Shown here: positions 1 through 8,054 of the stretch, piece by piece
How positions within the stretch are numbered: position 1 is the first letter of the stretch
Layout: each line of letters starts with the position of its first letter
DNA from: Paracoccus haematequi
GTDB taxonomy: Bacteria; Pseudomonadota; Alphaproteobacteria; Rhodobacterales; Rhodobacteraceae
Reading direction: 5' to 3'
Assembly: GCF_900631945.1 (NCBI RefSeq)
Contig: NZ_UZWE01000018.1
Location: 56,437 to 120,436 of the forward strand
DNA: 64,000 nucleotides
Notes under the pieces: model-generated
Told to the model about the DNA's origin: nothing
The model's input: only the letters and a program-made list of their open reading frames with translations
The model's database searches: none
Program-made: the position numbers and the translations under genes

Positions 1-378
1 TCAGCCCAGGGCGCCGGGATAAAGCTCGAACGGGCGGTCGGCGATGGTCAGGTGGACCGCCTTGATGCGCTGTTCGCCGAACCGGCGGGTGCGGCGACCG
101 ATGACCTGTACCGGATCGCCCGGCAACGCGGCGCTGTCGGTCAGGCCGATTTCGGTATTGCGCGCGCGGCCGGCCAGTTCGATCGTCCAGTTGCGGCCGT
201 CCTGGTCGCGCACGCAGATCACCGGGTCGCTGCCCGAGATGTAGTTGTCCGTGACCACGGCCTCCAGCCGGGTCAGATGGGGTTTGAACTCGTCCCAGTC
301 ATCAGTGTCGAAGGACTTCGGCAGATCGAAAGCAGGGGTCCGTGAGTCGGCGATGCTGTGTTCTAGCACGCGGGGCAT
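1..378 (-). CDS. Small conserved hypothetical protein, OB-fold-like
   Basis: This 125-aa protein has no signal peptide or membrane segment. The second half (about residues 45-120) reads as a short beta-rich domain ending in VQVIGRRTRRFGEQRIKAVH, which resembles the small OB-like DUF6152-type domains; that link is tentative. The ATG start is supported by a strong AAGGAGG ribosome site five bases upstream. The stop codon is the first three bases of the window, so the gene is complete. No function can be assigned. The 260 bases between it and uvrC hold nothing I recognise. Confidence 0.8.
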   Translation of the reverse strand: MPRVLEHSIADSRTPAFDLPKSFDTDDWDEFKPHLTRLEAVVTDNYISGSDPVICVRDQDGRNWTIELAGRARNTEIGLTDSAALPGDPVQVIGRRTRRFGEQRIKAVHLTIADRPFELYPGALG

Positions 379-638
379 GAGGGCCTCCTTGGGTTGAGCA
401 AGTCACAACCTTAGCGTGACCTTGGGTCAGCGCGGCGGTAGTTTCCTACCGTGCGGCAAGCTGCCCTTACTGTCGCTGCATCGCGCGAATAGCAGCGAAT
501 TTTTCAAGGCCTTGTTATGCCTTGGCAAAAAACATGACAGATCCATGTCACCGATCCGGTGTTCCACGGCAACACCAAACTTCAGGAAATCATTCTACAG
601 GAATTTGGTGGTTATTTGCCGATTTCCGCGCTGCGGCA

Positions 639-2501
639 TCAGCCCCTGGCGTTGAAATGGTCGTGGACCTTCTGCGCCATCGCGGCCGAGATTCCCTCGA
701 CCGCCTGCAAATCGGCCAGACCGGCGCGGCTGACGGCCTTGGCGCTGCCGAAATGGGCCAGCAGCGCGCGCTTGCGGGCCGCGCCGATGCCCGCGATCTC
801 GTCCAGAGGGTTGGCCATCACGGACTTGGCGCGCTTGGCGCGGTGGGTGCCGATGGCCCAGCGATGCGCCTCGTCGCGAAGGCGCTGGATGAAATACAGC
901 ACCGGGTCGTTCATGCGCAGCGCAAAGGGCGGGCGGCCGGGGCGGTGGAATTCCTCTTTGCCCTGGTCGCGGTCGATGCCCTTGGCAACGCCGACGATGG
1001 GAATATCCTCGACCCCCAGTTCGGCCAGGATGCCATCGACCGCCGATACCTGCCCTGCCCCCCCGTCGATCAGCAGCAGGTCGGGCCAGGCGTCCGTCTG
1101 GCGGTCGGGAACCTCTTTCAGCAGGCGGGTGAAGCGGCGGGACAGAACCTCTTTCATCATGCCGAAATCGTCGCCCGGCGTGATCTCGGTGCCCTTGATG
1201 TTGAACTTGCGGTACTGGCTTTTGATGAAGCCCTCGGGTCCGGCGACGATCATGCCGCCCACGGCATTGGTGCCCATGATGTGGCTGTTGTCATAGACCT
1301 CGATCCGGCGGGGGGGCACGGGCAGGTCGAAGGCCGCGCCGACCCCGTCCAGCAGGCGCAGTTGCGTTGCGCTTTCGGACATGCGGCGGGCCAGGCTTTC
1401 GCGGGCGTTGCGCAGCGCGTTCTCCACAAGCTCGAACTTCTCGCCCCGTTGCGGCACGCCGATGACGATGCGGCGGGCGGCGCGTTCGGACAGAACCTGC
1501 TGGGTCAGGGCGGGTTCGTCGGGCGAATGCGACAGCAGGATCATCCGGGGCGGCGGCTTGTCGTCGTAGAATTGCAGCAGGAAGGCCTGCATCACCTCGG
1601 CCGGGGATTCGACGCCGCCCAGCCGGGGATAGAAGTCGCGGTTGCCCCAGCTTTGATTGCCGCGAATGAAGAAGACCTGCACGCAGGCCTGGCCGCTGTC
1701 CATGTGCAGGGCGACGATATCGGCCTCGGCCACGCGCTTGGGGTTGATGGCCTGGACCGATTGCACGGCGGTCAGCGCCTTGATCCGGTCGCGCAGGGCG
1801 GCGGCGCGTTCGTATTCCATGTTTTCCGCCGCCGCCGCCATGTCGCGGGCCAGGTTCGCCTGGATGACGGTAGTCTTGCCTTGCAGGAAGCGTTCCGCGT
1901 CCGATACGAGCGCGCCATAGTCCGCCTCGCTGATCCGGCCCACGCAGGGCGCGCTGCACCGCTTGATCTGGAACAGCAGGCAGGGCCGGGTGCGGGATTC
2001 GAAGGTGGCGTCGGTGCAGTTGCGCAGCAGGAACACCCGCTGCAACTGCGTCAGCGTCCGGTTCACCGCGCCCGCGCTGGCGAAGGGGCCGTAATAATCG
2101 CCCTTTTCCGACTTGGCGCCGCGATGCTTCTTGATCTGCGGAAAGGCATGGGACTTGGCCACCAGGATATTCGGAAACGACTTGTCGTCGCGCAAAAGCA
2201 CGTTGTAGCGCGGCTTCAGCTGCTTGATGAGGTTCTGTTCCAGCAGCAGCGCCTCGGTCTCGGTGCGCGTGGTCAGGAACATCATTGAACAGGTTTCGCG
2301 GATCATCCGGGCGATCCGCGCCGAATGCCCCGAGGGCCGGGCATAGTTCGACACCCGCGCGCGCAGGTCGCGCGCCTTGCCGACATACAGCACCCCCCCC
2401 TGCGCATCCAGCATCCGATAGACACCGGGGCTGCGGTCCAGCTGGCGCAGATAGTCCTGGATCAGCGCGTGGCCGGTCTTGGGGGGGGTGCCTGGGGTCA
2501 T
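639..2501 (-). CDS. uvrC: UvrABC system protein C (excinuclease subunit)
   Basis: UvrC makes both incisions around bulky DNA lesions during nucleotide excision repair, after UvrA and UvrB have loaded. The 620-aa product has the GIY-YIG nuclease domain at its N-terminus (PGVYRML ... [11 protein letters not shown]), a UVR motif that binds UvrB (around [17 protein letters not shown]), the RNase H-like second nuclease domain, and paired helix-hairpin-helix motifs at the C-terminus ([28 protein letters not shown]). The reading frame stays open 43 codons further upstream, but homology begins just after the ATG chosen here, giving the usual family length. No LexA box was seen upstream. Confidence 0.96.
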   Translation of the reverse strand: MTPGTPPKTGHALIQDYLRQLDRSPGVYRMLDAQGGVLYVGKARDLRARVSNYARPSGHSARIARMIRETCSMMFLTTRTETEALLLEQNLIKQLKPRYNVLLRDDKSFPNILVAKSHAFPQIKKHRGAKSEKGDYYGPFASAGAVNRTLTQLQRVFLLRNCTDATFESRTRPCLLFQIKRCSAPCVGRISEADYGALVSDAERFLQGKTTVIQANLARDMAAAAENMEYERAAALRDRIKALTAVQSVQAINPKRVAEADIVALHMDSGQACVQVFFIRGNQSWGNRDFYPRLGGVESPAEVMQAFLLQFYDDKPPPRMILLSHSPDEPALTQQVLSERAARRIVIGVPQRGEKFELVENALRNARESLARRMSESATQLRLLDGVGAAFDLPVPPRRIEVYDNSHIMGTNAVGGMIVAGPEGFIKSQYRKFNIKGTEITPGDDFGMMKEVLSRRFTRLLKEVPDRQTDAWPDLLLIDGGAGQVSAVDGILAELGVEDIPIVGVAKGIDRDQGKEEFHRPGRPPFALRMNDPVLYFIQRLRDEAHRWAIGTHRAKRAKSVMANPLDEIAGIGAARKRALLAHFGSAKAVSRAGLADLQAVEGISAAMAQKVHDHFNARG

Positions 2502-2683
2502 GTCCGTCAACAAAGTGATTCCCGTCGCGGGCTGCAAGTTCCGGGGCGCGATTACAAGATCAAAGCTGTCCACCGCCGCTGTGGATAACTCTGTGAGAGT
2601 CCTGTGAGGCAGACCCGTCCGATCCAGCAATCGTTACAAAAGCGTGACTTTGCCCATGTTTTAGGCAGATTTTCAAGGGATTG

Positions 2684-2698
2684 TTTTCATTGTGAAAA
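2684..2698. promoter_or_regulatory. AT-rich inverted repeat, possible operator
   Basis: TTTTCA and TGAAAA are separated by three bases in an unusually AT-rich patch (about 2635-2720) of the 287-base gap between uvrC and the 43-aa gene. The patch lies about 180 bases upstream of the uvrC start. A regulator cannot be named; this is only a visible symmetric site in a likely promoter region. Confidence 0.3.
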
Positions 2699-2788
2699 TT
2701 TATATCGCTGCGTTTCAGAAAGGAAACTTGCGCAGTTTCAGGCCCTTGCTTGCCGAATCTTGCCCCGACGGGGACAACCTGCCGCAGC

Positions 2789-2920
2789 CTAGCCGCGCGG
2801 GCCCCGGCGCGAGGGCGGGATTCCCAGAATGCGCGCGATGGCGCGGCGGAAGGCCGGGCCGCGCAGCAGCGCCAGACCGACCATCACCAGCAGGAACAGG
2901 ATGACGACGCGGACGCTCAT
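2789..2920 (-). CDS. 43-aa single-pass membrane protein downstream of the S49 peptidase
   Basis: This short gene starts with an ATG that overlaps the stop of the S49 peptidase gene by four bases (ATGA), which implies translational coupling. The product begins MSVRVVILFLLVMVGLALL, one hydrophobic helix (about residues 4-19), followed by a strongly basic tail rich in Arg, Gly and Pro. The inside-positive tail suggests the C-terminus is cytoplasmic. It may assist or anchor the adjacent peptidase, but this is inferred only from the coupling. No family is recognised. Confidence 0.65.
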   Translation of the reverse strand: MSVRVVILFLLVMVGLALLRGPAFRRAIARILGIPPSRRGPRG

Positions 2921-3744
2921 CCCCCCGCACCGAAGCGGGCGAAAGCGGCGCGTTCCTGGGCGGCGTCCAGGACGGTGCCTGCGGACAGGCCCAGCCTGCG
3001 GAACAGCGACTGGCGGGGGCTATGGACGACAAAGCGCGTCTTGTCGCCGTAAAGCGCCTTCATCTGCGGCACCAGATGGCCGATGCCGTCGGCAAGGCCC
3101 AGATCCACCGACTGCCGCCCGGCCCAGAATTCGCCGGTGAACAGGTCGCGGTCCGCCGCCAGCCGGTCCCCCCGGCGGGCTGTCACATGATCCTTGAAGG
3201 CCTGGTGGATCGGCTCCAGCACGTTGTGCAGGCGCTCCACATCCTCGGGGCGTTCGGGACGGAACGGGTCCAGCGTCGATTTCGACCGGCCCGCCGTATG
3301 CACCCGCCGCTCGATCCCCCAGCGGGCGATCAGATCCTGGAAGCCGAACCCGGCCGAAATCACCCCGATCGACCCCAGGATCGAGCTTTCGTCGGCCCAG
3401 ATCCGGTCCCCCGCGCAGGCCAGCCAGTATCCGCCCGAGGCCGCCACATCTTCGACGAAAGCGTGGACGGGGGTTCCGGTCTCATCCGCCAGCCGCCGGA
3501 TCCGCGCGGCGATCAGCGAGGATTGCACCGGCGATCCGCCGGGCGAATTGATCGACAGCGCCACGGCCGCGGGCTTGCCCTTGCGGAAGGCGCGCTCGAT
3601 CACCGGGGCAAGCGCCGCATCGGACAGCGCGCCGCCGCGCCCCGCCATGCCGATGGCGCCGTGCAGGCGGATCACCGACACGCGGGGGCCTTTGTTCGTC
3701 AGACGGTCAAGAAAGGGAATACGCATGGCGGCAGACTTAATCAT
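2917..3744 (-). CDS. Signal peptide peptidase SppA-type serine protease (family S49)
   Basis: This is a short-form S49 peptidase (275 aa) of the type that degrades cleaved signal peptides. The core is present: SINSPGGSP for the oxyanion region, the catalytic serine in AASGGYW, the GSIGVI segment, and the catalytic lysine in GRSKSTLDPF. It has no clear N-terminal transmembrane anchor, unlike E. coli SppA. Translation may instead start at the internal Met-7 (3726). It is followed by a coupled 43-aa membrane protein that could supply membrane contact. Confidence 0.88.
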   Translation of the reverse strand: MIKSAAMRIPFLDRLTNKGPRVSVIRLHGAIGMAGRGGALSDAALAPVIERAFRKGKPAAVALSINSPGGSPVQSSLIAARIRRLADETGTPVHAFVEDVAASGGYWLACAGDRIWADESSILGSIGVISAGFGFQDLIARWGIERRVHTAGRSKSTLDPFRPERPEDVERLHNVLEPIHQAFKDHVTARRGDRLAADRDLFTGEFWAGRQSVDLGLADGIGHLVPQMKALYGDKTRFVVHSPRQSLFRRLGLSAGTVLDAAQERAAFARFGAGG

Positions 3745-3780
3745 GCGCCTGCGCCATCACAAGCATCGCTGGCACAAGCG

Positions 3781-4800
3781 TCAGCCATGCCGGATCGTGT
3801 CGCCCGGCAGGAAGGTCGGCGTCAGCGCGACGATGCGATCCTCGGGGATGGCATCCTTGCCGGCGACCAGCCGCGCCGCCCGCCGGCCGATATCGACGCG
3901 CCGCGCGTCCGTGGTGGCCAGCCGCACCGGCAGCCCGTCCAGAAGATCGACGCCGTTGAACCCCGCCAACCCGATCCGGTTCGGGATGTCATAGCCCTTG
4001 TCCAGGCAATACAGCAGCCCCCCCGCCCCGATCATGTCGTTCGAGAAATACAGGAAATCCAGATCCGGCGCGCGGGTCAGGATCCGTTCCGTCAACTCGC
4101 GCCCCTTCAGCAGCGACGACCCGCCCTGGTAATATTCGCGCGCCTCCAGCGGCACGCCCGCCTCGGCCAGGCCTTCCTCGAACCCCGCCAGGCGTTTGCG
4201 GGCGCGGTGATCCTCGGGCATGTGGGTGCCCACAAAGCCGATCCGGCGATAGCCCGCGGCCAGGATCCGCGCCGCCATCTCGCGCCCCGCGCGGCGGTGG
4301 GAGATGCCGACGATGGTGTCGATCCCCTCGCCGTCCACATCCATGATCTCGACCACCGGGATGCCGGAATTGGCCAGCATCGCGCGCGAGGCCTTGCTGT
4401 GTTCCAGCCCCGCCAGGATCACCCCGGACGGACGCCAGGACAGCATGTCGTACAAAACCATCTCCTCTCGCGCGGGGGAATAGTTTGTGACGCCGATCAC
4501 GGGTTGCAGGCCGGTGTCGTCCAGTTCGGCGGAAACCCCGCCCAGCACGTCGGGAAAGACCAGGTTCGACAGCGACGGGATCACCACCGCGACCAGGTTG
4601 ACCCGCTGGCTTGCCAGCCCGCCCGCGATCTTGTTTGGGACATAACCCAGCGTCTTCGCCGCCGTCAGCACCTTTTCCCGCGTCGCCGCCGACACGTCGC
4701 CCCGGTTGCGCAGGACCCGGCTGACGGTCATCTCCGACACGCCCGAGGCTTCGGAAACGTCGCGCAGGGTCAGCGGACGGCGGGGTCGGGGAACATTCAT
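3781..4800 (-). CDS. LacI-family transcriptional regulator (GntR gluconate-repressor-like)
   Basis: The 339-aa protein carries an N-terminal LacI helix-turn-helix (LRDVSEASGVSEMTVSRVLR, about residues 12-31), the hinge helix (PNKIAGGLASQ), and a periplasmic-binding-protein-like sugar-sensing domain (VNLVAVVIPSLSN ... FNGVDLLDGLPV). Overall it resembles gluconate utilisation repressors. No sugar transport or catabolic gene is adjacent, so its targets must lie elsewhere. It is followed at 28 bp by the S49 peptidase gene, probably a chance neighbour. Confidence 0.88.
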   Translation of the reverse strand: MNVPRPRRPLTLRDVSEASGVSEMTVSRVLRNRGDVSAATREKVLTAAKTLGYVPNKIAGGLASQRVNLVAVVIPSLSNLVFPDVLGGVSAELDDTGLQPVIGVTNYSPAREEMVLYDMLSWRPSGVILAGLEHSKASRAMLANSGIPVVEIMDVDGEGIDTIVGISHRRAGREMAARILAAGYRRIGFVGTHMPEDHRARKRLAGFEEGLAEAGVPLEAREYYQGGSSLLKGRELTERILTRAPDLDFLYFSNDMIGAGGLLYCLDKGYDIPNRIGLAGFNGVDLLDGLPVRLATTDARRVDIGRRAARLVAGKDAIPEDRIVALTPTFLPGDTIRHG

Positions 4801-4900
4801 CGGGCACCGGATGGATCAGGTCTTTGCCCGATGTTAGCGTCCGCCGAACCCCGCGACAACCTTGCCAAACCGCCCGCCAGCGGTCAAAAGGACCAAAGGC

Positions 4901-4977
4901 GGCCCCGTGGCTCAACTGGATAGAGCAGCCCCCTCCTAAGGGGCAGGTTACAGGTTCAAGTCCTGTCGGGGTCACCA
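4901..4977 (+). tRNA. tRNA-Arg (anticodon CCT)
   Basis: A full cloverleaf can be drawn. The acceptor stem GGCCCCG pairs with CGGGGTC with one G-T wobble, the D stem is GCTC/GAGC, and the anticodon stem GCCCC/GGGGC carries the loop CTCCTAA, with CCT at 4935-4937. The T arm is ACAGG-TTCAAGT-CCTGT, and the 3' CCA is encoded. It reads the AGG codon. It is the left border of the accessory islet at 4994-6081. Confidence 0.97.
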
Positions 4978-4979
4978 CA

Positions 4980-4995
4980 GACCGCCTTCGCGGTC
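4980..4995 (+). terminator. Hairpin immediately after tRNA-Arg
   Basis: GACCGC and GCGGTC form a six-base stem around a CTTC loop, two bases after the encoded CCA. It probably ends or bounds the tRNA transcript. No T-tract follows, so it is at best a weak intrinsic terminator. It also overlaps the stop codon of the convergent 71-aa gene. Confidence 0.4.
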
Positions 4996-5209
4996 AAATC
5001 CCCAGCATCCTTTGGAAGATCGTGCGATGCCGGTTCTTCAACTGGCTCAGCATCGCCAAGGCCGTCTCGGGCTTCAACTCGCCGCGCTCCTCGCGTTCGC
5101 GGATGATGCGCGCCTCGTCCATCAGTGTTCTCAGCCGCAGGGATTGCGGGCTGTGACGAGGCACGACACGATCAGGCTGACCGGGATGGGCCTTGGGAAG
5201 TGCCGTCAC
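4994..5209 (-). CDS. 71-aa hypothetical protein coupled to the 2TM-GAF gene
   Basis: The start is a GTG whose last bases overlap the TGA of the upstream gene (GTGA), preceded by an AGGAGG ribosome site seven bases away. The product begins VTALPKAHPG and ends with a charged, probably helical segment (LMDEARIIREREERGELKPE, then ALAMLSQLKNRHRTIFQRML). There is no signal peptide or membrane span. A longer reading from 5260 is possible but has no such start signals. I do not recognise the family. Tight coupling suggests it works with the neighbouring membrane protein. Confidence 0.7.
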   Translation of the reverse strand: MTALPKAHPGQPDRVVPRHSPQSLRLRTLMDEARIIREREERGELKPETALAMLSQLKNRHRTIFQRMLGI

Positions 5210-6081
5210 GGATGGACCTCCTGCATCAGCTTCTTCAGGCGCGCGATGATGCTTTCGCATTCAACCGCCAGAACGTTTGCTCGGTTCCCATAGAACTCGT
5301 AGGGCCGGGTGCTGTCAATCGACAGATAGCCCAGGGGAATCAGCCCGTCCCGCCGGGCCGTGCAGATCGGCACGATGAAGAAGGACCGATAGGGCGTCTT
5401 CGATCCCGTCGGACTGCGGAACGCCTCGGCGCCGAAGGCCCGGATGTCATAGACGGCGCGCGGATCGTCCCCGGCCATGCAGGCATGGTGGCCGATCACG
5501 AAGCGGCCCGAAAAGGTCACGCCCATCTTCCGAAGGCTTCCGGCGTTGCGTTCGTCTATCCGAAGCATTGCGGGCTGGCCGGGAACGTAGCGGGCCAGCG
5601 ATACGCCGATCTCGCCTCGGGCGGCGTTGGTCAGGCTGCGGACATAAACCTCGATGATGCTGAGGCAGGCATTCCGGGCGGCGGGGCGGTTCGCCGCGAT
5701 GATCGCGTCGTCGCCGCACAGCCGCAGCAACTCGCAGGAGCGCATCATCAGTTCCTCGGCCGCGGTGCCGTCGTTGTGCTTCAGCGACAGCAGGGTCTGG
5801 ACAAAATCGACCGTGACCGCGACGGCGAAGATCATCCCTGACCACAGCATCGCCGACGGGAATGTCAGCGCGGCATTGGCCCGGACATGGTAGGCCAGCA
5901 GGGGCGTGGCCGCCGGAACCAAAGCCTTGACCGCCATCACCAGCACCGGCCGCGCGCGGATGTTCTTGTTCCAGATCCGCTTGTAGTAATTCGCCGCAAG
6001 CCACCACCGGACGCGCAAGAACCAGGAAGGGGTGCCGGCCAGCCAAGCTTCCACAGCCTTGTCAAACGTCTGCTCAGACAC
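5206..6081 (-). CDS. Two-helix membrane protein with C-terminal GAF-like domain
   Basis: The 291-aa protein has two hydrophobic segments (about residues 43-63 and 75-97) and then a cytoplasmic region whose last 90 residues look GAF-like (SFFIVPICTARRDGLIPLGY, then LSIDSTRPYEFYG). This layout would fit a membrane sensor or effector that binds a small ligand. The start is GTG, with AAAGGA close upstream. It leads a two-gene unit lying between two tRNA genes and has a LexA-like box and promoter just upstream. The function is unknown; a defence or stress role is speculation from location and SOS-like control. Confidence 0.75.
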   Translation of the reverse strand: MSEQTFDKAVEAWLAGTPSWFLRVRWWLAANYYKRIWNKNIRARPVLVMAVKALVPAATPLLAYHVRANAALTFPSAMLWSGMIFAVAVTVDFVQTLLSLKHNDGTAAEELMMRSCELLRLCGDDAIIAANRPAARNACLSIIEVYVRSLTNAARGEIGVSLARYVPGQPAMLRIDERNAGSLRKMGVTFSGRFVIGHHACMAGDDPRAVYDIRAFGAEAFRSPTGSKTPYRSFFIVPICTARRDGLIPLGYLSIDSTRPYEFYGNRANVLAVECESIIARLKKLMQEVHP

Positions 6082-6097
6082 TGAATCCTTTCCTTAT

Positions 6098-6112
6098 GTT
6101 CGCTAAATGTTC
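6098..6112. promoter_or_regulatory. Candidate LexA (SOS) box upstream of the 2TM-GAF gene
   Basis: The sequence GTTCGCTAAATGTTC matches the alphaproteobacterial SOS operator GTTC-N7-GTTC exactly. It lies 17 bases before the GTG start at 6081 and would cover the predicted transcription start. Such a match is expected about once or twice by chance in 64 kb, so its position at a promoter is what gives it weight. Confidence 0.45.
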
Positions 6113-6114
6113 TC

Positions 6115-6144
6115 ATTTTAGCGACAGGCAATCGTCCTGCGCAA
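6115..6144 (-). promoter_or_regulatory. Candidate sigma70-type promoter of the 2TM-GAF operon
   Basis: On the minus strand TTGCGC (6144-6139) and TAAAAT (6120-6115) are separated by 18 bases and point towards the GTG start at 6081. The LexA-like box begins directly after the -10 element, the usual position for repression by blocking the polymerase. Confidence 0.4.
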
Positions 6145-6333
6145 GCAGGAACGCAGCCGCAAGGTTGGATGGCTGCGCTTCCGGGCTGGATGAAGGCGCC
6201 GCGGGATCGGCCAGCGGAAGTAAAAGACCCCGTGTCGGGACCGGCTCAAATAGGCCGCGAGGCGCATCCTTGTGGCTCACTAATGGGGCGCACCAGATGA
6301 AGCCAGCACTCAAGCACTTGATATGGGGGGAAA

Positions 6334-6417
6334 TGGTGGGCGACCCTGGAATCGAACCAGGCATGGGTCTCCCCGGCGGAGTTACAGTCCGCTGCCGCAC
6401 CTTGCAGCACGTCGCCC
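6334..6417 (-). tRNA. tRNA-Tyr (anticodon GTA)
   Basis: Read on the minus strand, acceptor GGGCGAC pairs with GTCGCCC. The anticodon stem GCGGA/TCCGC carries loop CTGTAAC with anticodon GTA. There is a long class II variable arm, as is usual for bacterial tRNA-Tyr, a T arm CCTGG-TTCGATT-CCAGG, and an encoded CCA. The 252 bases between it and the 2TM-GAF gene contain the promoter and LexA-like box near their left end and nothing else recognised. Confidence 0.96.
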
Positions 6418-6540
6418 GCCGAGCCATCGGCGTGGGGGGTCATTAACGGCCAGGGCGCGAGGCGTCAAGCGGATTTCCGGGCCTTGCGTCCGGGCCGCGG
6501 GACGCGCGATGAAGGGGGCCAGCGACAAAGGATCCAGCGC

Positions 6541-7344
6541 ATGACCGAGCGACCGGGCAAGCCCAAGAAACCCGCCTGGGTGATCGACAAGGAACGCGCC
6601 CGCCGCGCCGGGGCCGCGGAAACCGTGTGGCTGTTCGGCCTGCACGCCGTGCGCGACGCGCTTGCCAATCCGGCGCGGGAAAAGCTGCGGCTGGTCGCAA
6701 CCCCGAACGCCGTGGACCGGCTGGGCGACCTGCATGGCATCGACCCCGAAATCACCGATCCCCGCGTCTTCGGCAAGGCGGTGCCGCTGGCGCCCGACAG
6801 CGTCCACCAGGGCGCCGCCCTGGAGGTGAAGCCGCTGAAATGGGGCGGTCTCAGCGATGTGGTGCTGCGGCAGGCGCCGGGCGAACGGCGGCCGCTGCTG
6901 GTCGCGCTGGATCGCGTGACCGACCCGCACAACATCGGCGCCATCCTGCGGTCGGCCGAGGTATTCGGCGCCCGCGCCGTCATCGCCCCCGCCCGGCATT
7001 CCGCGCCTGAAACCGGCGCCCTGGCCAAGACCGCCTCGGGCGCGTTGGAGCGCCAGCCCTATCTGCGCGTCCCCAACCTGGCCGAGGCGCTGTCGCAGCT
7101 GAAGGGCATGGGCTTCACGCTGGTCGGTCTGGACGGGACCGGCGACCAGCCCCTGCCCGACCTGCTGGCCACCCTGCACGGCCGCGCCCTGTGCCTGGTT
7201 CTGGGCGCCGAAGGTCCGGGGATGCGCGAGCTGACGCTGAAAAGCTGCGATCATGTCGCGCGGATTCCCTTTGCCGCCGATTTCGGGTCTCTGAACGTCT
7301 CGAACGCGGCGGCCGTGGGGCTGTATGCGGCCAGCATGGCATAG
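6541..7344 (+). CDS. rlmB: 23S rRNA (guanosine-2'-O-)-methyltransferase, TrmH/SpoU family
   Basis: A 267-aa SPOUT methyltransferase that uses S-adenosylmethionine, most likely on G2251 of 23S rRNA. It has the SpoU substrate-binding N-terminal domain (WLFGLHAVRDAL) and the three SPOUT motifs: DRVTDPHNIGAILRSAEVFG (motif 1), VLGAEGPGM (motif 2) and FGSLNVSNAAAVGLY (motif 3). The ATG at 6541 is chosen over the open frame upstream because the basic N-terminus MTERPGKPKKP is typical. Exact target assignment rests on family resemblance. Confidence 0.9.
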   Translation: MTERPGKPKKPAWVIDKERARRAGAAETVWLFGLHAVRDALANPAREKLRLVATPNAVDRLGDLHGIDPEITDPRVFGKAVPLAPDSVHQGAALEVKPLKWGGLSDVVLRQAPGERRPLLVALDRVTDPHNIGAILRSAEVFGARAVIAPARHSAPETGALAKTASGALERQPYLRVPNLAEALSQLKGMGFTLVGLDGTGDQPLPDLLATLHGRALCLVLGAEGPGMRELTLKSCDHVARIPFAADFGSLNVSNAAAVGLYAASMA

Positions 7345-7437
7345 GATCACATCCCTGCGACAATCGGCGCGGCGGCGTTGAGAATCGGGTGCGGTGCTGC
7401 CAATGAGGCATCCTGCCGTCATAAAACCGCGCGATCC

Positions 7438-7842
7438 ATGAAAACGCTGCTTCTTTCGCTGATCCTGACCTTGGCCCCCGTCCTGCCGGCGATCGCCCAG
7501 GACTGGGCCATCGACGGGCTGGATGCGGTAGGCTTCCTGGAAAGCGGCCGCCCGGTCCCCGGACGGGGCGACATTTCGACGCTGTGGAAAGGCCAGGTCT
7601 GGCATTTCGCGTCCGAGGAGAACCGCAGCCGGTTCGAAGCCGATCCGCGCAGCTTTGCCCCCGCCTTCGGCGGCCTTTGCCCCGTCGCCCTGGCCGAAGG
7701 ACGGCAGGTCGCGGGCGATCCCCGCCATTTCCTGATCATCGGCAACCGGCTCTATCTGGTGGGTTCCGGCAGGGCGGCCCGCAAGTTGCAGCAGGCGCCC
7801 CGCGACATTCTGGCGCGCGCTCAGGAACGCTGGGACCAGTAA
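7438..7842 (+). CDS. Secreted YHS-domain protein
   Basis: The 134-aa product starts with a clear signal peptide (MKTLLLSLILTLAPVLPAIA, cleavage after about residue 20). The mature part is a YHS-type domain (LDAVGFLESGRP ... WHFASEENRSRFEADPRSFA ... FGGLCPVALAEG), a short fold linked to metal proteins. It is probably periplasmic. The cysteine in GLCPVA is the only one in the mature protein. The role is unknown. It stands alone on its transcript, with a structured region downstream. Confidence 0.85.
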   Translation: MKTLLLSLILTLAPVLPAIAQDWAIDGLDAVGFLESGRPVPGRGDISTLWKGQVWHFASEENRSRFEADPRSFAPAFGGLCPVALAEGRQVAGDPRHFLIIGNRLYLVGSGRAARKLQQAPRDILARAQERWDQ

Positions 7843-7914
7843 AGCCATCCAGCCGATTGTCCATCACGAATTCGCGATATGGCTGGAACTTTTGGGGGGT
7901 GTTGCCCATTTACC

Positions 7915-8009
7915 ATCTGGAACATGACCCCGGAACCGTCATGTTCAGATCACTGTCCCTCGTTCCGCGACTTGCGCCCGGCCAGAATTCTGGACCGGGC
8001 GCCTTTTCT
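7915..8009 (+). ncRNA. Candidate structured small RNA or 3' UTR element
   Basis: Two strong hairpins lie in the 212-base gap between the YHS gene and the CoA-binding gene. The first (7915-7950) pairs ATCT-GAACATGAC with GTCATGTTC-AGAT, with one bulged G. The second (7974-8002) is the terminator-like stem listed separately. No open reading frame with a credible start fits. It could be an independent small RNA, a processed 3' UTR, or a leader of the next gene; no promoter was identified. Confidence 0.35.
7974..8009 (+). terminator. Intrinsic terminator-like hairpin
   Basis: GCGCCCGG pairs with CCGGGCGC, extended by CCAGAA/TTCTGG with a single bulged A, and the stem is followed by CTTTTCT. It is the best Rho-independent terminator candidate seen on this strand here. 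It ends transcripts about 165 bases after the YHS stop and 45 bases before the CoA-binding protein gene. Confidence 0.6.
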
Positions 8010-8054
8010 ATGTAATGGTGCCTACAACTTTTAGACGAGGAGGGGAGACCCGTC

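Noticed and set aside
522..2288. Long plus-strand open frame opposite uvrC
   Set aside because: It is a shadow of the GC-rich uvrC codons: composition is skewed, there is no ribosome site, and no domain is seen.
4901..6417. Integrative element with att repeats at the tRNA genes
   Set aside because: No integrase is present, and I could not find a second copy of either tRNA 3' end as a direct repeat.
6113..6427. Minus-strand frame running out of tRNA-Tyr
   Set aside because: Its start lies inside the tRNA gene and the protein shows no known features.
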